NCBI GenBank assembly: GCA_029532625.1
Contig: JARFXM010000003.1
Coordinates: forward strand, 372,001-436,000
DNA length: 64,000 bases
From: Lomentospora prolificans
Taxonomy: Eukaryota; Ascomycota; Sordariomycetes; Microascales; Microascaceae
Direction: 5' to 3'
How positions within the stretch are numbered: position 1 is the stretch's first letter; each line of letters starts with the position of its first letter. The position numbers were made by a program, and so were the translations under genes. Below the pieces are notes generated by a model. It had not been told where the DNA came from and did no database searches. It was given only the letters and a program-made list of their open reading frames with translations. Of this stretch, positions 34,322 to 47,037 are shown one piece after another.

Positions 34322-35974
34322 AGTGTTTCCACTCCCTTCATATATAAATGGGTTACACTCTCGACCCCCGAGGGGTCCTCTCGTTGTCTCGTCTGCTATA
34401 CCCGGTCGAGGAATTTGTCCCGCAGCCTCGACATCATCCGTAAGGCTGACCATGACCGCATCGCCGAGGAGCGTATTCGGCGACAACAAGCGGCAGCGCA
34501 GCACAAACATGATGCGCTTATCAAGGGACACTTTCGTCGTGGAGTATGTTGTGCCAGTCGCTTCCTTGTCTGGATCCCTCATATTACCGTCAGTTTGATA
34601 GAGTGGGTTCTCAGTTGTGTTTTTGATCGCTTCTTTGATGGTGACGAGATCGTCCTCGTTTAAACTCGTTTCGCATTACTTTCTTGCCTCGGAATGGCTC
34701 CCTTCTATGGAGTTGGTGAGAATGTCTCTTTTTTCTTTGGGGTTTCTTTTGTCCTACTCATTTCTTTGCGCTCTCATCGAGAGGCATAGCGCTGGCGATG
34801 GAGGGGCGCATCTGTTTTCCATCTCTCGGCGTTCAGGTGTATAGCCTAGTAATCCTAGGCTATAGATGATTTTATCTCAATTCTCAAGTTTCATTTTTTT
34901 TTCAGCATGTTGCTGTTCTATCTTCCCCAACATTGAACTGTCCATACACGTGTTCTTGAAGCGCAACATAGTTCATACGTCTGCATTATCGCATCTCATA
35001 TTGGGGATAGATAAAGAGTTGGAGCACAGGTGTTTAGAAAGCTGGATTTCGTTGTCGTTGGAGACACCTACAAACTGTATATATCACTTCATGATTGCCT
35101 GAAGCGCCATTCATATTCATCTGCTTCCAAGTTCGAATGCTGCCTGATATCAATACGTAGTTGTGTTGAGCTTGATGCGGAACATGTCGGTTTGCATTGG
35201 GCTTGAACAACGTGACAGGCTGAAAGTGACTAGCTTCATTGCGTAGTTGTCTGCGTGGCCAGGTGTCGTCATGTGTCATGGCAGTGATTAATAAGACTGT
35301 CTCCCAGCATTGAGTTGGGGGGTTAGTGTGTGTGTGTCTTGGTTGCCACCATAATAAATTGTATCGATACAGGGTGGTACGTCCTGAAGCACCCCTGTCC
35401 TCGCAGCCGGTCCAAGCTCGTGCTTGTACACTTAGTACGCTCGGTACACCTAGGAATCCGCTATCCTTGGTGCTTCAGAGGCTCTTTTAAGAAGGCAGTC
35501 CTAACTTTATCCGACTGACGTGGGAAGCTCCTCGACAGCTCGCATCCTGCCTGCATCCGAATCGCTCCTATTCGGAGCAGCTCACGACAAACACAAATGA
35601 AAGCCTGAATTCAACACAAGCTTTGCTCTACGCCCTTTGACAACATATAATTTACTTCTTGCTTGACGATAATAATCAAAGCTGATCGCTCTTTCCTTGC
35701 TTGTCTTGTTTGATGACACCCAGACATACTTACGATCGACTGACGAAAACGCCTTCGCTTCGTCGGAAGCTCCAAGCCTTGGAATCTCGACCCGAGCCCA
35801 GACTACTACGCCTATCATCCTACCTGGAATGCTTTCTTAGCCTCCACTAACGTAGCCCATCGTTTTTTTTTTTTCGGTCCAAACGATTCGATTCTGCTCG
35901 AGGAGGACGAAGAGACGCGGCGTCAGAAGCGGGGATACACGATATAGTGAAAGGATATCCATTCCGCGGTCGAG
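34322..35974. other. Intergenic stretch; weak coding-like segment near 34350-34540
   Basis: 1.65 kb between cdc34 and the UIM-protein gene. The segment 34350-34540 has coding-like composition; one frame reads SLDIIRKADHDRIAEERIRR and then QQAAAQHKHDALIKG, a predicted charged helix, but I can build no convincing start or splice structure. It may be cdc34 3' UTR or a small unannotated exon. The rest to about 35850 shows nothing. The last ~120 bp are leader. Confidence 0.4.
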
Positions 35975-38900
35975 ATGTCGCGCGAACCCACCGACGCCGA
36001 CATCCGATCCTTTTTGGAGTTTGCGGGCCTTAGCGAAGATGATAGACCACTGGCTACTCGAGCCTTACGGGTGCGTTGAGTTCCATCAATGAGCAAAAAC
36101 CGTGACGGATGGGATGGTTGCTTTGCTGGTCTGTCCGATACGGCTTGATTAGAGGTTATGCTGACGTCTTTCTATTGCAGCAACCGAATGCGGATGTCAG
36201 TCAGCTCGTAATGGAGTTCTATGACGACGAGGTGGCAGTACGTATATCCTACGTTTGACATACCAATAGGAGCGGAGTGGCCGATTCTTCGATGCGACGA
36301 TTCTAGTTCCAAGACAATCCTCCTGACCCCGTCTACAGTTCCGAAAAAAGCATTCCTGGGATGAGACGGTTTTCACCGCTAACAGGGACGGCTCCGATGC
36401 GCCAATGTGTAAGAATGCCGTCTACTCTCCGCGCATCAGCGCAAGGCTAACCGAACTGTAGCATTCCATATCGAATCTGCTCCCGAACATGGCTCCCCAC
36501 AGATCCTACAGGGCGTCGTACCCGGCCAAGAGACACCGTATTATGGAGCTGCGCCGTCACGACCCCCTACCCCAACGAAGAGACGATCACCACTTGGTAG
36601 GGCGATAGATCTAACTGTGGCAGACCTGCCCGGTAACTGGCTCTCCCCCCAGCCGTTCCAGCCGTTCCCATCTACCGCTTTTTTACTGACTCATCCTAAC
36701 CAGGTCCGTCCACAGCTGATGAAGAGGACGAAGATCTGAAGCGAGCCCTGATGGAATCCGCGACGGAGGCTGGACTTGACGCGCCGCCTCAGGTGTCAGG
36801 CGTTATGGGCGACTATGAGAGGCCTCTATTCGGTCCGGCCACTAGGAATCAGTATGATGAGGATCAGTGGGCTCTTGTCCGACAAGAGAATGCTTCGAGG
36901 AATACACCGTCGCTCAACGTCTATCCTTCCTCGCGGAAGAGAGATGCAAACACGCCGGTCCTATTACTCAATGATAGTAATAACATGGACCACCGTATCG
37001 GTTCCATTCTTACCATCCTCAACGAGGTTCCTCTCGCTCGCAACACGCTCCTTCAAATCGGCTCTCCAGCCACTAGCTACGGCCACAACAGCGAGTGGTG
37101 GACTGGTAAGCCCATCCTTCCACCGCACGTTCTCGCGGCCCTACAAGAGTCTGGCGGCAACGCAGACGCTCCCGAGCACGCAGTCGCCCTCGACCATGAA
37201 TTACATCGTCTCTTCGGCTTCCTAGATTCTTCTGAACGTAGCTATGGCTCCACGCGTGTTCTCGCAGAGATGTTCCAAGGCACGTGGGACTACGAGGAAT
37301 CACTGTTCAGGGCATTGTTTGACCGGTACGGACTGGATAACCTGGAGCCTTTCGTACACGAAGCCTGCATCTTCGACATAGGTCCTGCTCTGTCAGTTGC
37401 CAAAGAGGAGGACTGCGAGCACAACACCGTCGGCTTCCTGAAATTCGGGCTGACAGAGGAGACGCACAAACACGTGAAGTCTCTGTACGATGTCTGGGAC
37501 TATGAACTGTGGCGTCCCGCCCTCGTGGATTACCTCTACACACCTTTAGAAAAGATTCACATGAGCCTCTTCTCGACAGCCCGCGACATCATCATCGTCA
37601 CCGTCACAGACCCTTTCCAATCCTCCAAGTTTTCTATTCCCGAGGTCTTTTACCCCGAGCGGTACATCTGGCAGCGTCGCAAGGAGGCCATTGGTCTTCA
37701 GTACATGCGGCGGCGCATAAGACAAAAGCGGGAAAAGATCGAAAGGCGGGGGTGTCCACCCGGACAGCCCTCTCTCGAAGAGCAGATGAAGAGGTGGGAA
37801 GCTGAGGCTAAGCGCACAGAGATCTTGATGGATTACCTAGAGATAAGCGCCCGGTTCAGGGTGTTCAAGGAGTCTGGCTTCGACCATAAGCTGTATCCCA
37901 GGGGAGCGGAGGACGCACCTTGCACTTTTTCGGAGGAACAGGAGGGCGAGAGACAAAGACTTTTGAAGGTTAGGAAACGTGCTGAGCGGGAGACGGAGAG
38001 GCTCAAGAAGGAGTTGGAGCGTAAGTTGTTCCCGCGTGATACCCCAAAGAGGCTAATCTTACTAATTCGATGATAGAAATCGTGACACTGAAGCAGAAGT
38101 GTATTGATGCGGAGGCATTTATCGCCTACCCGTTGACGAACCCGGACCAGGAGGGAGCCTCGCAGATGATCAGCAAGAGATACACGCTTCGCGGTATCGG
38201 AACGGCTAAGGACATAGTTTACGTCTGCAGGAGGGCGGAACCTACGCTGATAGATATCAGCGATAGTCCGCTTCCCCAGGACCAGTGGTGGAGGCTTGAG
38301 TACAATGCCAGCCACCAGACGCCTGTTAAGGCCGAGGTATGCTCGTCCGTCCGCTCGATCTGATAAACGGTGCTTGATTTCTAACACTTCGCCTCAGAGA
38401 GTCGACTTTGAGACCGTTCACAAACTCATGTGGGATGAGTCAAACAGCTTAACGCTTGTCTACGCTTCGGATGACGCCATGAACACGCCCAGGATTGCCT
38501 TACCAGAGGGCCTCCAACGCTTCATCAAGGCAGACAACCGCAGCTTCCAGAAAGAGATAGAGCAGGAAGAAGCTGCCGCCGCAAATTCGGACCTCCCGAT
38601 GGAGACGCTTGAATCATTTGACTTGCAGCCTCGGCCGCGATCAGGCAGTGTCGACTCGATGGCTACAAACCGCGCTTCTCTTGGCTCAATGGACTCTTAT
38701 GAGGGATACTTTGACAAAGACAGCTACATGCCACCGAGCGGTATGGACGTCGATCTCGGGTCCAACCCAAATAGGTCTTTGGAAGAGCGCGGCGAGGGTA
38801 TCCACAGCAGCGGGGTCGAGTCGCCAATCTTGGGTCATGGAGAGCGTCCGTTCAGCCCTTCCCTGATCCGAAACGGAGATGGCGCGTCGCCATTGCCTCC

Positions 38901-39033
38901 TCCTGCACAGTCCAGCGACGATGACGAGCCCACTGGTATGCAAGAGATGAAGGAGGTGAGCACCAAACCGATATTTGTCGCGGATCAGAAGCAAAACCAG
39001 GAACGAGGGTCGCAATTACCGGATCAAAATTAG
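35975..39033 (+). CDS. UBA-like/UIM protein with a degenerate USP-like (ubiquitin hydrolase) region
   Basis: Seven exons: 35975-36070, 36181-36237, 36339-36408, 36462-36632, 36704-38020, 38077-38336 and 38398-39033, giving 868 residues. The N-terminus (about 5-50: DIRSFLEFAGLSEDDRPLAT) looks like a UBA fold. A ubiquitin-interacting motif follows at EDLKRALMESATEAG. The region from HRIGSILTILNEVPLARNTL to WWRLEYNASHQ and NSLTLVYASDDAM resembles the USP catalytic domain from the Cys box to the end of the His box. However, the Cys-box GNTC is absent (it reads ARNTLLQIG) and no clear catalytic His remains, so I infer a ubiquitin-binding, catalytically dead protein. A coiled coil is likely within about 560-680. 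The C-terminus is acidic and disordered. The acceptor at 36338 was preferred over one at 36306 because it keeps FRKKHSWDETVFTANRDG in frame. Confidence 0.8.
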
Positions 39034-40936
39034 GAATTTGTGATTGTTAACCGGCATGACTCCGCTCATGAGGCACGCAAGGAGCAGTCAGATGCCAACT
39101 GGGAGTTTTGACGACGCTGGCGCGGAACGGCAACATCGCGATGGCTTTTTTTTTTTTTTTTTGGAGTTCAATGTGTGGAAGACAAGAAAAAGAGAAACAT
39201 ATCATCACTTCTAAGGTTTCATAAAGCTATCTCTGCGAGCGTAGAACTTGAGAGCATTACGTCGGGGTATTTCTATTATGTTAAGGTAGCATAGGACAGG
39301 TGGGATGGATTTCATTGATACCCATTGCCCTGGAGAGCGGAAACCAAGTCAATTCAAACGAAATCAATTAGACGGACAGGGCAATCCCAAGAAGCCCGCG
39401 AAGGGTTATCTCGCGTGATGCTGAAAATGCGCTTGAAGTACGCCGGGAATTCCCTGTCGGAGAGGCCCGAAGTGAGGCGACAATGACGGAAAAGTATGGG
39501 TACATCCAGCGTCATATCGGAGCTATCGCAGAGCTCATAGAAGCTTCGAGAACATTCCATACGGAGAGCTTTCACACAGTTGCCTCGGTGAATGAGTAAC
39601 CTGACCGAGACTTTTCCATTTTCCGATGCAATTGTTGGTGATACCCCGTCTGTCCGGGAAACATTCTCTTCTAGGGAGCACTGCGCGGCCTTTGTGAGAC
39701 GCGAGTGTGTCGTCTTGTTTTCCGTTGGGAAAATGGTTCAAGCTCCATGTCCTTGAAGGTAAATCGTACTATGGTGCGGCCAGGGTCTCTCGCATGTTCC
39801 GTGGAGCTTAATTGGCCGACGGGTGCACGATTTCTCAGATAGTCCGCGAGGTACCATCATGCATCGAAGGGCAGCAAACCAAGGTGGCAGCCAGCGATGC
39901 GCAAGACTTGTGGCAGTAGCAGGCGAGGCAGCCCCGCAAAATACTTTCGTCATCAGTTCGTCGGCCGTCACAAGGGCTCCTTCCTAGACTTTACGTGGGG
40001 TTTTTTCGGGTTTGTCTTTCCGTCTTGGATAGCTGGATCTGTACTTGTCCGTCTTGACGGGATACATGCGCCCAGATAAAGGAGGGCTCGACCTCGGCCT
40101 TCTTCGACTAGATAGGGAAGCTGTTTGCCGAATGAAGACCGGTTTTCCTCAGAGCGTGTCGAAGGTGGCGAATTGGAGATGCCATCATTCGCTGCTCGGT
40201 CACTTGGACAGGGGTTCATATCTCAAGAGAAGGAGGGAGCCCGAGATATATTTAAGCCAAGTAATAAATGAAGGAAAAAAGGTTTTCAGTTATAATTTCT
40301 CCTAAATGATTCATTCCAGGCTTAGGGGAGTTGCATTCCTTCTAGAGAAAGTCTATAGGGTCAATAGGGCTCTAACAGCACCTAGGTACCTACAGAATAA
40401 CGCCTTTGTACTCCCCACCCAACCCTTGATCCCAAGCCCTCTTTACTAAATAGACCTGCTGTGACAACCTTCCTAGGCCTTCCCCGACTTCACCCCAAGA
40501 TCACGCAGTTAGTGATCATGGTCACTTGGTCTTGGTCCCCCTCCAGATCCAGAACTGCAACATCTATTTCTTCTTAGATACTCATCGACTCATCGATCTC
40601 TTTTCTCTCCTTCATCCTCTCCTTTCCCACAGATCAAAGCAACCTCAATAATCTAGTAAGCTCCTTCCTTCCAAGGAATTTTCTCCTTCTTTCCTCTTCC
40701 TTATACCCCTCCAACCATTTGCCCCCTCTTACCATCCTCTTTGGAAGCTTCGACCTCGAGACGAACCCCACCGCCTCATCGTCATTCCTTCCACCTCACC
40801 AGTATCAATCCCTACCCAACTCTTCAGACACCCGTTATTCCTCCCACACGATTACCCAATTGAAAACCGATTGAAGTCGATTAACTGACTCGACCCTGCA
40901 TTATTGTAGGTTTTCCTGGTCAACCCCCCCTTCAAA
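39034..40936. promoter_or_regulatory. Intergenic; 3' flank, T17 tract and the psi1 promoter/5' leader with a likely 5'-UTR intron
   Basis: 1.9 kb. T17 lies at 39146-39162. No convincing gene occurs at 39170-40300. From about 40420 the plus strand is C/T-rich leader-like. A good donor (CTA|GTAAGC, 40657) and acceptor (TTGTAG, ending 40909) with a TTAACTGAC branch suggest a 253-nt intron in the 5' UTR. One GAAnnTTC dyad at 40677-40684 lies within that intron; it is too little to call a heat-shock element. Confidence 0.5.
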
Positions 40937-42328
40937 ATGGTCAAGGAAACAAAGCTGTACGATCAGCTGGGCATTAAGCCTAATGCCTCAACTGAGGAGA
41001 TCAAGAAGGCCTATCGGTAAGTTTTGAGCTTTTTTTCTCTACTATTCCCTTCCTCCGGCTTGCCAATTCTGCAGTCGCCTCTTAGCCCGAGTCCTGCGCT
41101 GTGGCCTTTTTTCCATTTGTTCTTTTCTTCCCCTTCTTTTGCGAAGCTCGAAATGGCGGTGCCTCGATTGCCAGGTGTCGCCCCGGCATGTGGTTAGTGA
41201 GGCACGCCACACTCGTGACATCGCCATGGCCATCTTTCCACATCTCGGTACAACAATAACTAACATATCCTCCCTTTCCTCAGCAAGGCTGCTATGAAAT
41301 GGCACCCCGATAAGAACAAGAACAGCCCCGAGGCTGCCGAAAAGTTCAAAGAATGCTCCCAAGCCTACGAAATCCTCTCCGATCCCGAGAAGCGCAAGAT
41401 TTATGACGCCTATGGTCTCGAGTTCCTCCTCCGCGGAGGTGCCGCCCCTCCTCCGGAATCGGGCGGCTCCTTCGGTGCCGGTGGCATGCCCCAGGGTTTC
41501 AGCTTTAGTAGTATGCCCAATGGCGGCGGCGCCGGTTCTTTCTCCTTCGGGCAGGGCGGGGGCTTCACCTTCCGCAGTGCCGAAGACATTTTTGCCGACT
41601 TCAGCAGGAGTGACGGCGGTGCTGGCTTCGAAGATATTTTCGCCAACTTCGCCAATGCTCGCTATGGCGGTGGTGGCCGTGCTCCCCGCTCGCGCGGCTC
41701 TGGTAACTTCTCGTCGATGCGCTCACAAGAACCGCCTGCCGAGGTTAGCACCGTTGAGCAGCCTCTTCCTCTGACCCTCGAGGAGATCTTTACCGGTGTC
41801 ACCAAAAAGATGAAGGTTAAGCGCAAGACTTATGACGACTCGGGCAAGCTGTCACGTGTTGAGCAGATCCTCGAGGTCCCTATCAAGCCCGGTCTCAAAA
41901 AGGGCAGCAAGATCAAGTTCCACGGCGTCGGTGATCAGGTCGAAGGCGGTCGCCAGGATCTCCACTTCATCGTCGAAGAGGTAAGCTAGTATCCCTCTCC
42001 ACTTTTCGGACTATTCCGTGCTAACAATATATAGAAACCCCACCCCCTCTTCAAGCGCGTCGACAACGATCTCGTCCACGAACTCAACCTCGACCTGAAG
42101 GAAGCGCTCACGGGGTTCAGCAAGCGTGTTGCCACCATTGACGGCAAGCAAGTCCCCGTTGAGAAGGCCGGACCCACGCAGCCCGGTAGCGAAGACCGCT
42201 TTCCCGGCCTTGGCATGCCCATCTCGAAGAAGCCCGGTGAGCGCGGTGACCTCGTTATCAAGTACAACGTCAGGTTCCCCACAACCCTTACTCCTCAGCA
42301 AAAGGCCAAGCTTCGCGAAATTCTGTAA
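40937..42328 (+). CDS. psi1: Type II DnaJ/Hsp40 co-chaperone (Sis1/Psi1)
   Basis: Three exons: 40937-41016, 41284-41980 and 42035-42328, giving 356 residues. The J-domain is at about 5-70 (KLYDQLGIKPNASTEEIKKA, with the HPD motif in WHPDKNK). It is followed by a Gly/Phe-rich linker (GGFTFRSAEDIF and similar) and the two C-terminal beta domains (PLPLTLEEIFTGVTKKMKV to LTPQQKAKLREIL). There is no zinc-finger, so it is class B. It stimulates Hsp70 ATPase and presents substrates. Yeast Sis1 is essential and acts in translation initiation, nuclear quality control and Hsf1 regulation. Intron 1 (267 nt) splits the J-domain after the second helix and is long for this window. The last residues EIL lack a farnesylation box, unlike class A. 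Confidence 0.95.
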
Positions 42329-44248
42329 ACTCGCAGCTCTGTTGACCGCTTGTTCCGTACGGTCTGGAGAACGATGGGCAGGCATTGACGACTTCCAACA
42401 GCATATTACCAGCAACTTGTCTATAGAGAGTTTTGCAAGGTTCATGTTTTCCTTATTGTCCTCGGCGTTGGGCGGAGGTTTTTGTCGACTTTCAGTTTAG
42501 CAACTCATTTTCTTGCACTTTTGGTACTGCCTACGGAAGGGCGGCGTTATACCGGTACATATAGGCGTTACGGGTGTAGGAAGGCGTCATAACGATGATT
42601 CGGACGCGAAAAGTCCCCACGCTGGCAAGCAACCCGATTCAATGCTTGTTTTTGGACTTTTCGTTCCTTGTTCTGTTTCGTGTCTGTTCGATAAGATGCA
42701 TGGTGGTGATGACGAAACTTCCACGCCGATGATGATGCAGATTAATAGAATGGTTCTTTGTAGTTGATTGACTTTTCACCGAGTTTCCGGCTATCGTGAT
42801 ATGACCGTTGAAGCAGGAAGTTTGTCTGGAGACGGCGTTATACTACTGCCCCCGGCAGGTACTGGCGGGGAAGTGTTAATGTTCCAAGTGTCTCAAGAGG
42901 CATTCCCAGAGTCTACGTCGTGAAACATATGGCCAGCTCTTCAATTCCCGGTGAGACATTGAAGAATACGAGTGCGAGCCATCGAGACCCTCGGGCCAAT
43001 CCCATCGATTTCCGGGAGAAGGATGCTGAGATGGGGTGGTTTCCGGTCCGACGAAGCTCCACCATGTAGATAGATCAGCAGAACTAGTGAAAATGAATAT
43101 ATATCCACGAGAAAAAGGGGCCGAAGTGGAATCTATAGTTCGGTTCTGTCAACCATCGTCGGTGCTACTATTTTCCATCTTCACCGTACATCACCGAAGA
43201 GTCTCCCGGATCTTAACCTCCTCACACCCTTCGCCCCTCCCACCACCAAACCACCCACCGAAAACTAAGCTAACCATCCACTTGCTCTTCCACCTCAACA
43301 ATTAGCGTCCTCCTTTTCCCCCCCAAAGGGAAAAACCCTTCCCCAGACATCGTGAAGCGTCCCCCCATTCCCCACATCAACTACCAAATCCAACTACCAA
43401 ATCCACAACCTAAAGCCCACGCACACCCCCCCAATGCTAAAACGTCCGAGCTGTCCCAACTAGCCCAGCATTAGAAGAGGCGGGGCGGGGGATCCGGCGC
43501 AAAAGGAAGAACGACTCCGTAACGGCCGTAGCGTGCCCCGAATCTACGGTGAGGACAAAAAAGGGTGCGAGGTTATTAGACGGGGGGGCCCACCCCCCAC
43601 AGATCAAATAAATAGGGGACACTGGGAATTTGGACGAGGCTCTTTTCCTTTACTTTCAATAGGAGGGGGGTGGTTGTTGGGACAGGGGTGGACAAGAGTC
43701 CGGTATCACGAGGACAGAAAAAGCTGAGAGGTCGGCGTCAGGCAGGGTGTCTTTTGGACGCATGGAAACCAGTCTGTAGGCAAGGGCCGTGAATGGAACA
43801 AAACGAGCTGGGACAGGGGGTGAGCATCTGCATGTTGAAGCTCCCCACTATTATCAAGGGATAGAGAGAGAAAAGGGGTGGGTGTTTCCAAAATCGTATC
43901 TCGGAAGGATATTTCACTAGTCTAGAACAAGTAGATGCAGCAGCTGGCTACAAGTATGAGCGTGGGTTCGAACATGTTTTACACACTGTAAGTTTTGGGA
44001 AAAAAGGCACAGGCATCTCGCCAGCCTTCCTCTTTACCCCCCTGTGCTTTGCTGCATTGGCCAGCTATGACGAGCCTAACAAAAAAGCAGTTACTAATGT
44101 TGTATTTCAAATGTCTCATGCCAGCACATGCAGCCGGTCTTCGGTAGTAAAGCCACAGGCTCAGAGCGCCCATCCACCGCTGGTCCACCGCTCGGAGCCT
44201 CGAGCTGGGCCACGAGGTGCGACCAAGGGGAACGAATCAACCAAGCGG

Positions 44249-44294
44249 TGGAGAGAGAGAGAGAGAGAGAGTGTGTGTGTGTGAGTGTGTGTGC
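44249..44294. repeat. Compound (GA)n(GT)n microsatellite
   Basis: About ten GA dinucleotides are followed by about ten GT dinucleotides with one GA interruption, on the plus strand. It is intergenic. Confidence 0.9.
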
Positions 44295-46355
44295 GACAAG
44301 CACCAAACATGAGTGGAAGGAGTGCAGGTGTGGCTTGTACAAGGAGGGTCCTCTTGACGGGAATTTAATATATGCTCCTCCCCTTCCCATTTGGCTGGAT
44401 CGGACCTGGCCACTTGCCACAAGGCCACGGCGGCGGGGAGCTATCACCCGAAATGGCCGTCTTACCAATTATCGTGAGGTGTTGTCGTTGTTGCTACGCT
44501 TCGGCCTAGCGGTAGGCGGGGCTCAAGAGGGGCCCCGTCGCTCCCGTCGACTTGTTTTTATGGTGGTATTGGGGCCTCTAGAGCAATTTAGTTCGGTCCT
44601 TTCCCGTCGGATTGATGGGCCAGGCCGCTCGCTAAAATTCCATGGTGTATTTTGCGTGCCGTGTCCGTGGCCACGATGGGCTATCTAATCTTGGCCGATC
44701 CAACCGAGCTAAGAAGGGATGTAGAGGTTGACGGTAGATAGCGATTATTGGGAATGCGGGAGATAACAAGCAACAGGTAGCCCGAGATGACCAAAAAGGC
44801 GAGGGATGGTCTTTGATTTTTCTTTTTCCTTTATTATTGGAAATTTGGGATGAGGCAATTTCTATGACAAACCGTTAGCGGGGGGATTTCATTACAGGGA
44901 CTATGGCAAGAACCGTACAAGTAATAGATCCTAAAAACTTGCGAGGTCATCTGGGAGCTGGAGCTTGGGCGCCGCGGATCTGGCATTTTCTGTCTCAACG
45001 GTTACATCCTTGTCTGCATTGGGAGGCCACGCAGTGTTGGGACACGACTTCTGATCATCTAGGTCCTCGTCCTTTGACCGCCGTGCCCACCGACGTGCAA
45101 GGGCGGGGGAGGCGACCCCCATGGCCGACCTCCTTCGTCGAGACAAAAGCACGGCGTGGGACCTGTACAGCAACCCTTAAGACTTGCAAGTTTCGAGCTA
45201 TCATGGAATCCGTACCGATAATATGCATTCGTCAAGCGCGATCCGGGGCAGGACGGGCCAGTCCCTTCGACCCACCTGGTCGTCAGCTTCGTCTCCATGT
45301 TCTAACTAGAAAAGAGGTAGAGCACACCATATGGACATGGAGCAGGGACGAAGGTGAACTCCATGGACCAACATCGTGCTGACCGCCTTCTCGTAAAGGT
45401 GTGGTTTGCCGTCGCCCCGTCTGAAACTAGAATTGCGGATCCCGATCCAGCTCTAAACAGCTGAGGTTATAATTTGTTGAACCTGGGCGGATTCCAGAAG
45501 CGGACGGACCTAGGCTGCATTCACGATAGTTTGATCAGGCGGATGTGAGCCCATGTCTTTCTCTGACCTTTAATTTCGACTTAGCGATGGTGCTCGCCTT
45601 CTTGTTACTCTCTCCGTTACCTTCCAGTCGAAGCTCGAGAAGGTGTCTGTCCTATGTCTCCCGGATACGGACCCGATGCAGCTCTCGCACATGTAGGTAC
45701 GACACCAGGTCGTAACAGGGAGTCACTGCGGACCTACCCTGGTCGAATTCTGAGCTGGACGGGGCTAGTGGCGCCGCGAGCAGACGTATCCGTAGATTAG
45801 CGAGGTAATTGGGATGCTTCATTCGGTTTGTCAACTGGGCAACCTTTTCGGTGCCCGTTAGCTGCCAACCACCCTTTCAGCCACCGTCCGACCCGTTGCT
45901 CTGCTCAGCCCGTGGTGGGTAGCAGATGCCTGGCAGCCCAGTCGCGTCGCCGTCACCGCTGCCACCGCTGGCCAACGCAAAACACCTATGGCAGGGTACA
46001 ATTGAGCAATTGTCTCCTCGAAGGCGGGGGCGGGGTAATAATATTTTGAACCTTGCTGGCAAAGTGGGGCACCCATTCACGAGCCTGCGTCTGGGAATAA
46101 GACTGGATCGTTCGAGGTTGGAAGTGAGAAGCCCAAGGCCATTTTTATTTGCAGTAGAGTATGATCGGTAAGAGACGGCTAACTGGCCTTTTTCTCGGGC
46201 TGGAATCCATCAATTGTAAGGTGGCAGGACATGACGGTGGAGCAATTGGCAGCCGGGCCGTATTGGCATGGAGCCAAGACCCGCGGGTCGAACGAGGAGT
46301 GCACTAGTAGAGTATCGTTACAAAGAGCTGTCGCGGCATCAGAGGGGTCAGTGAA

Positions 46356-46385
46356 AAGGGCTTTTTTATTAAGGGCTTTTTTATT
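46356..46385. repeat. Perfect 15-bp tandem duplication
   Basis: The unit aagggcttttttatt occurs twice with no spacer (46356-46370 and 46371-46385). It is likely replication slippage. Confidence 0.9.
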
Positions 46386-47029
46386 ATGTCTGTCCCTGGA
46401 CGTTCCTGGATGGCAGCTCGTGCTAGATTGGCTGATAGAGCAACGTTTTCAACTAGATTTTGGCTGGCGAACCTTTTACCTTTTTGGACTGACAATAGAC
46501 GTGCGACTAGACTCGGAGCAAAACATGAGCCTTTCGACCCAATGGACCCACGGTTCTAAGAATATCCCTTGGCGATGCTCGAACGATCCATGGCACGCAC
46601 AGTAGCCATCGAGAACATGGCCCTGGTACCCTCACAAGCTGTTTCTTGAGCCAGCTGGCAGCAGCAACTGGCTCGGGATCCAGGAAGCTTCCTTCCTAGC
46701 TTCAAATGCTGTGACCAAAAACGTGGCGAGGTGGACGTTTGGTACTTGCTACACACATGGTTGTACATCTTGCCCCGAATTGGGCCAGGTATCTCCTTGG
46801 TGTTTTACTTGCATCTACAAATAACCATAGAGGACAAGAGTGACATCTCCTGGATTCAGGCACCTGGTCGCTGGCAATGGTGCAGTGGCGGCTGTGGTAT
46901 GTGCTGTCTGAGTTGAGGTGGAAGGAACAACCTATCAAGGGATCGGCCTTACTCCGACCTGCGGGGGCTCAAGTCTGAAATTTCTCCTTCTCCTTGCTCT
47001 TTTTTCCCTTTTTGTTTATCTCGTATCAA

Positions 47030-47037
47030 TATAAAAG
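47030..47037 (+). promoter_or_regulatory. Candidate TATA box of the HAD hydrolase gene
   Basis: The sequence tataaaag sits about 315 bp before the ATG at 47352, followed by a C/T-rich leader. A splice-acceptor-like stretch (CTAAC, then TCTCCACAG ending at 47273) suggests the leader may also contain an intron, though I could not find a convincing donor. Confidence 0.5.

Noticed and set aside
34070..34582. 170-codon minus-strand frame overlapping the cdc34 tail
   Set aside because: The hydrophobic and Val/Ile/Leu-rich composition arises from reading the acidic tail codons backwards; no conserved start or partner exons.
36307..36338. Alternative acceptor for intron 2 of the UIM-protein gene
   Set aside because: Using the AG at 36306 shifts the frame by 32 nt and destroys the downstream segment FRKKHSWDETVF.
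43960..43985. tRNA B-box-like GGTTCGAA
   Set aside because: No A-box at the right distance and no pairing acceptor or anticodon stems.
44128..44688. 186-codon frame spanning the GA/GT microsatellite
   Set aside because: Contains microsatellite-encoded RERERE and CVCVSVC runs; no recognisable domain and no splice context.
44903..45382. 159-codon frame in the 5-kb gap
   Set aside because: Mixed composition, no family resemblance and an overlapping frame on the other strand; no support beyond length.
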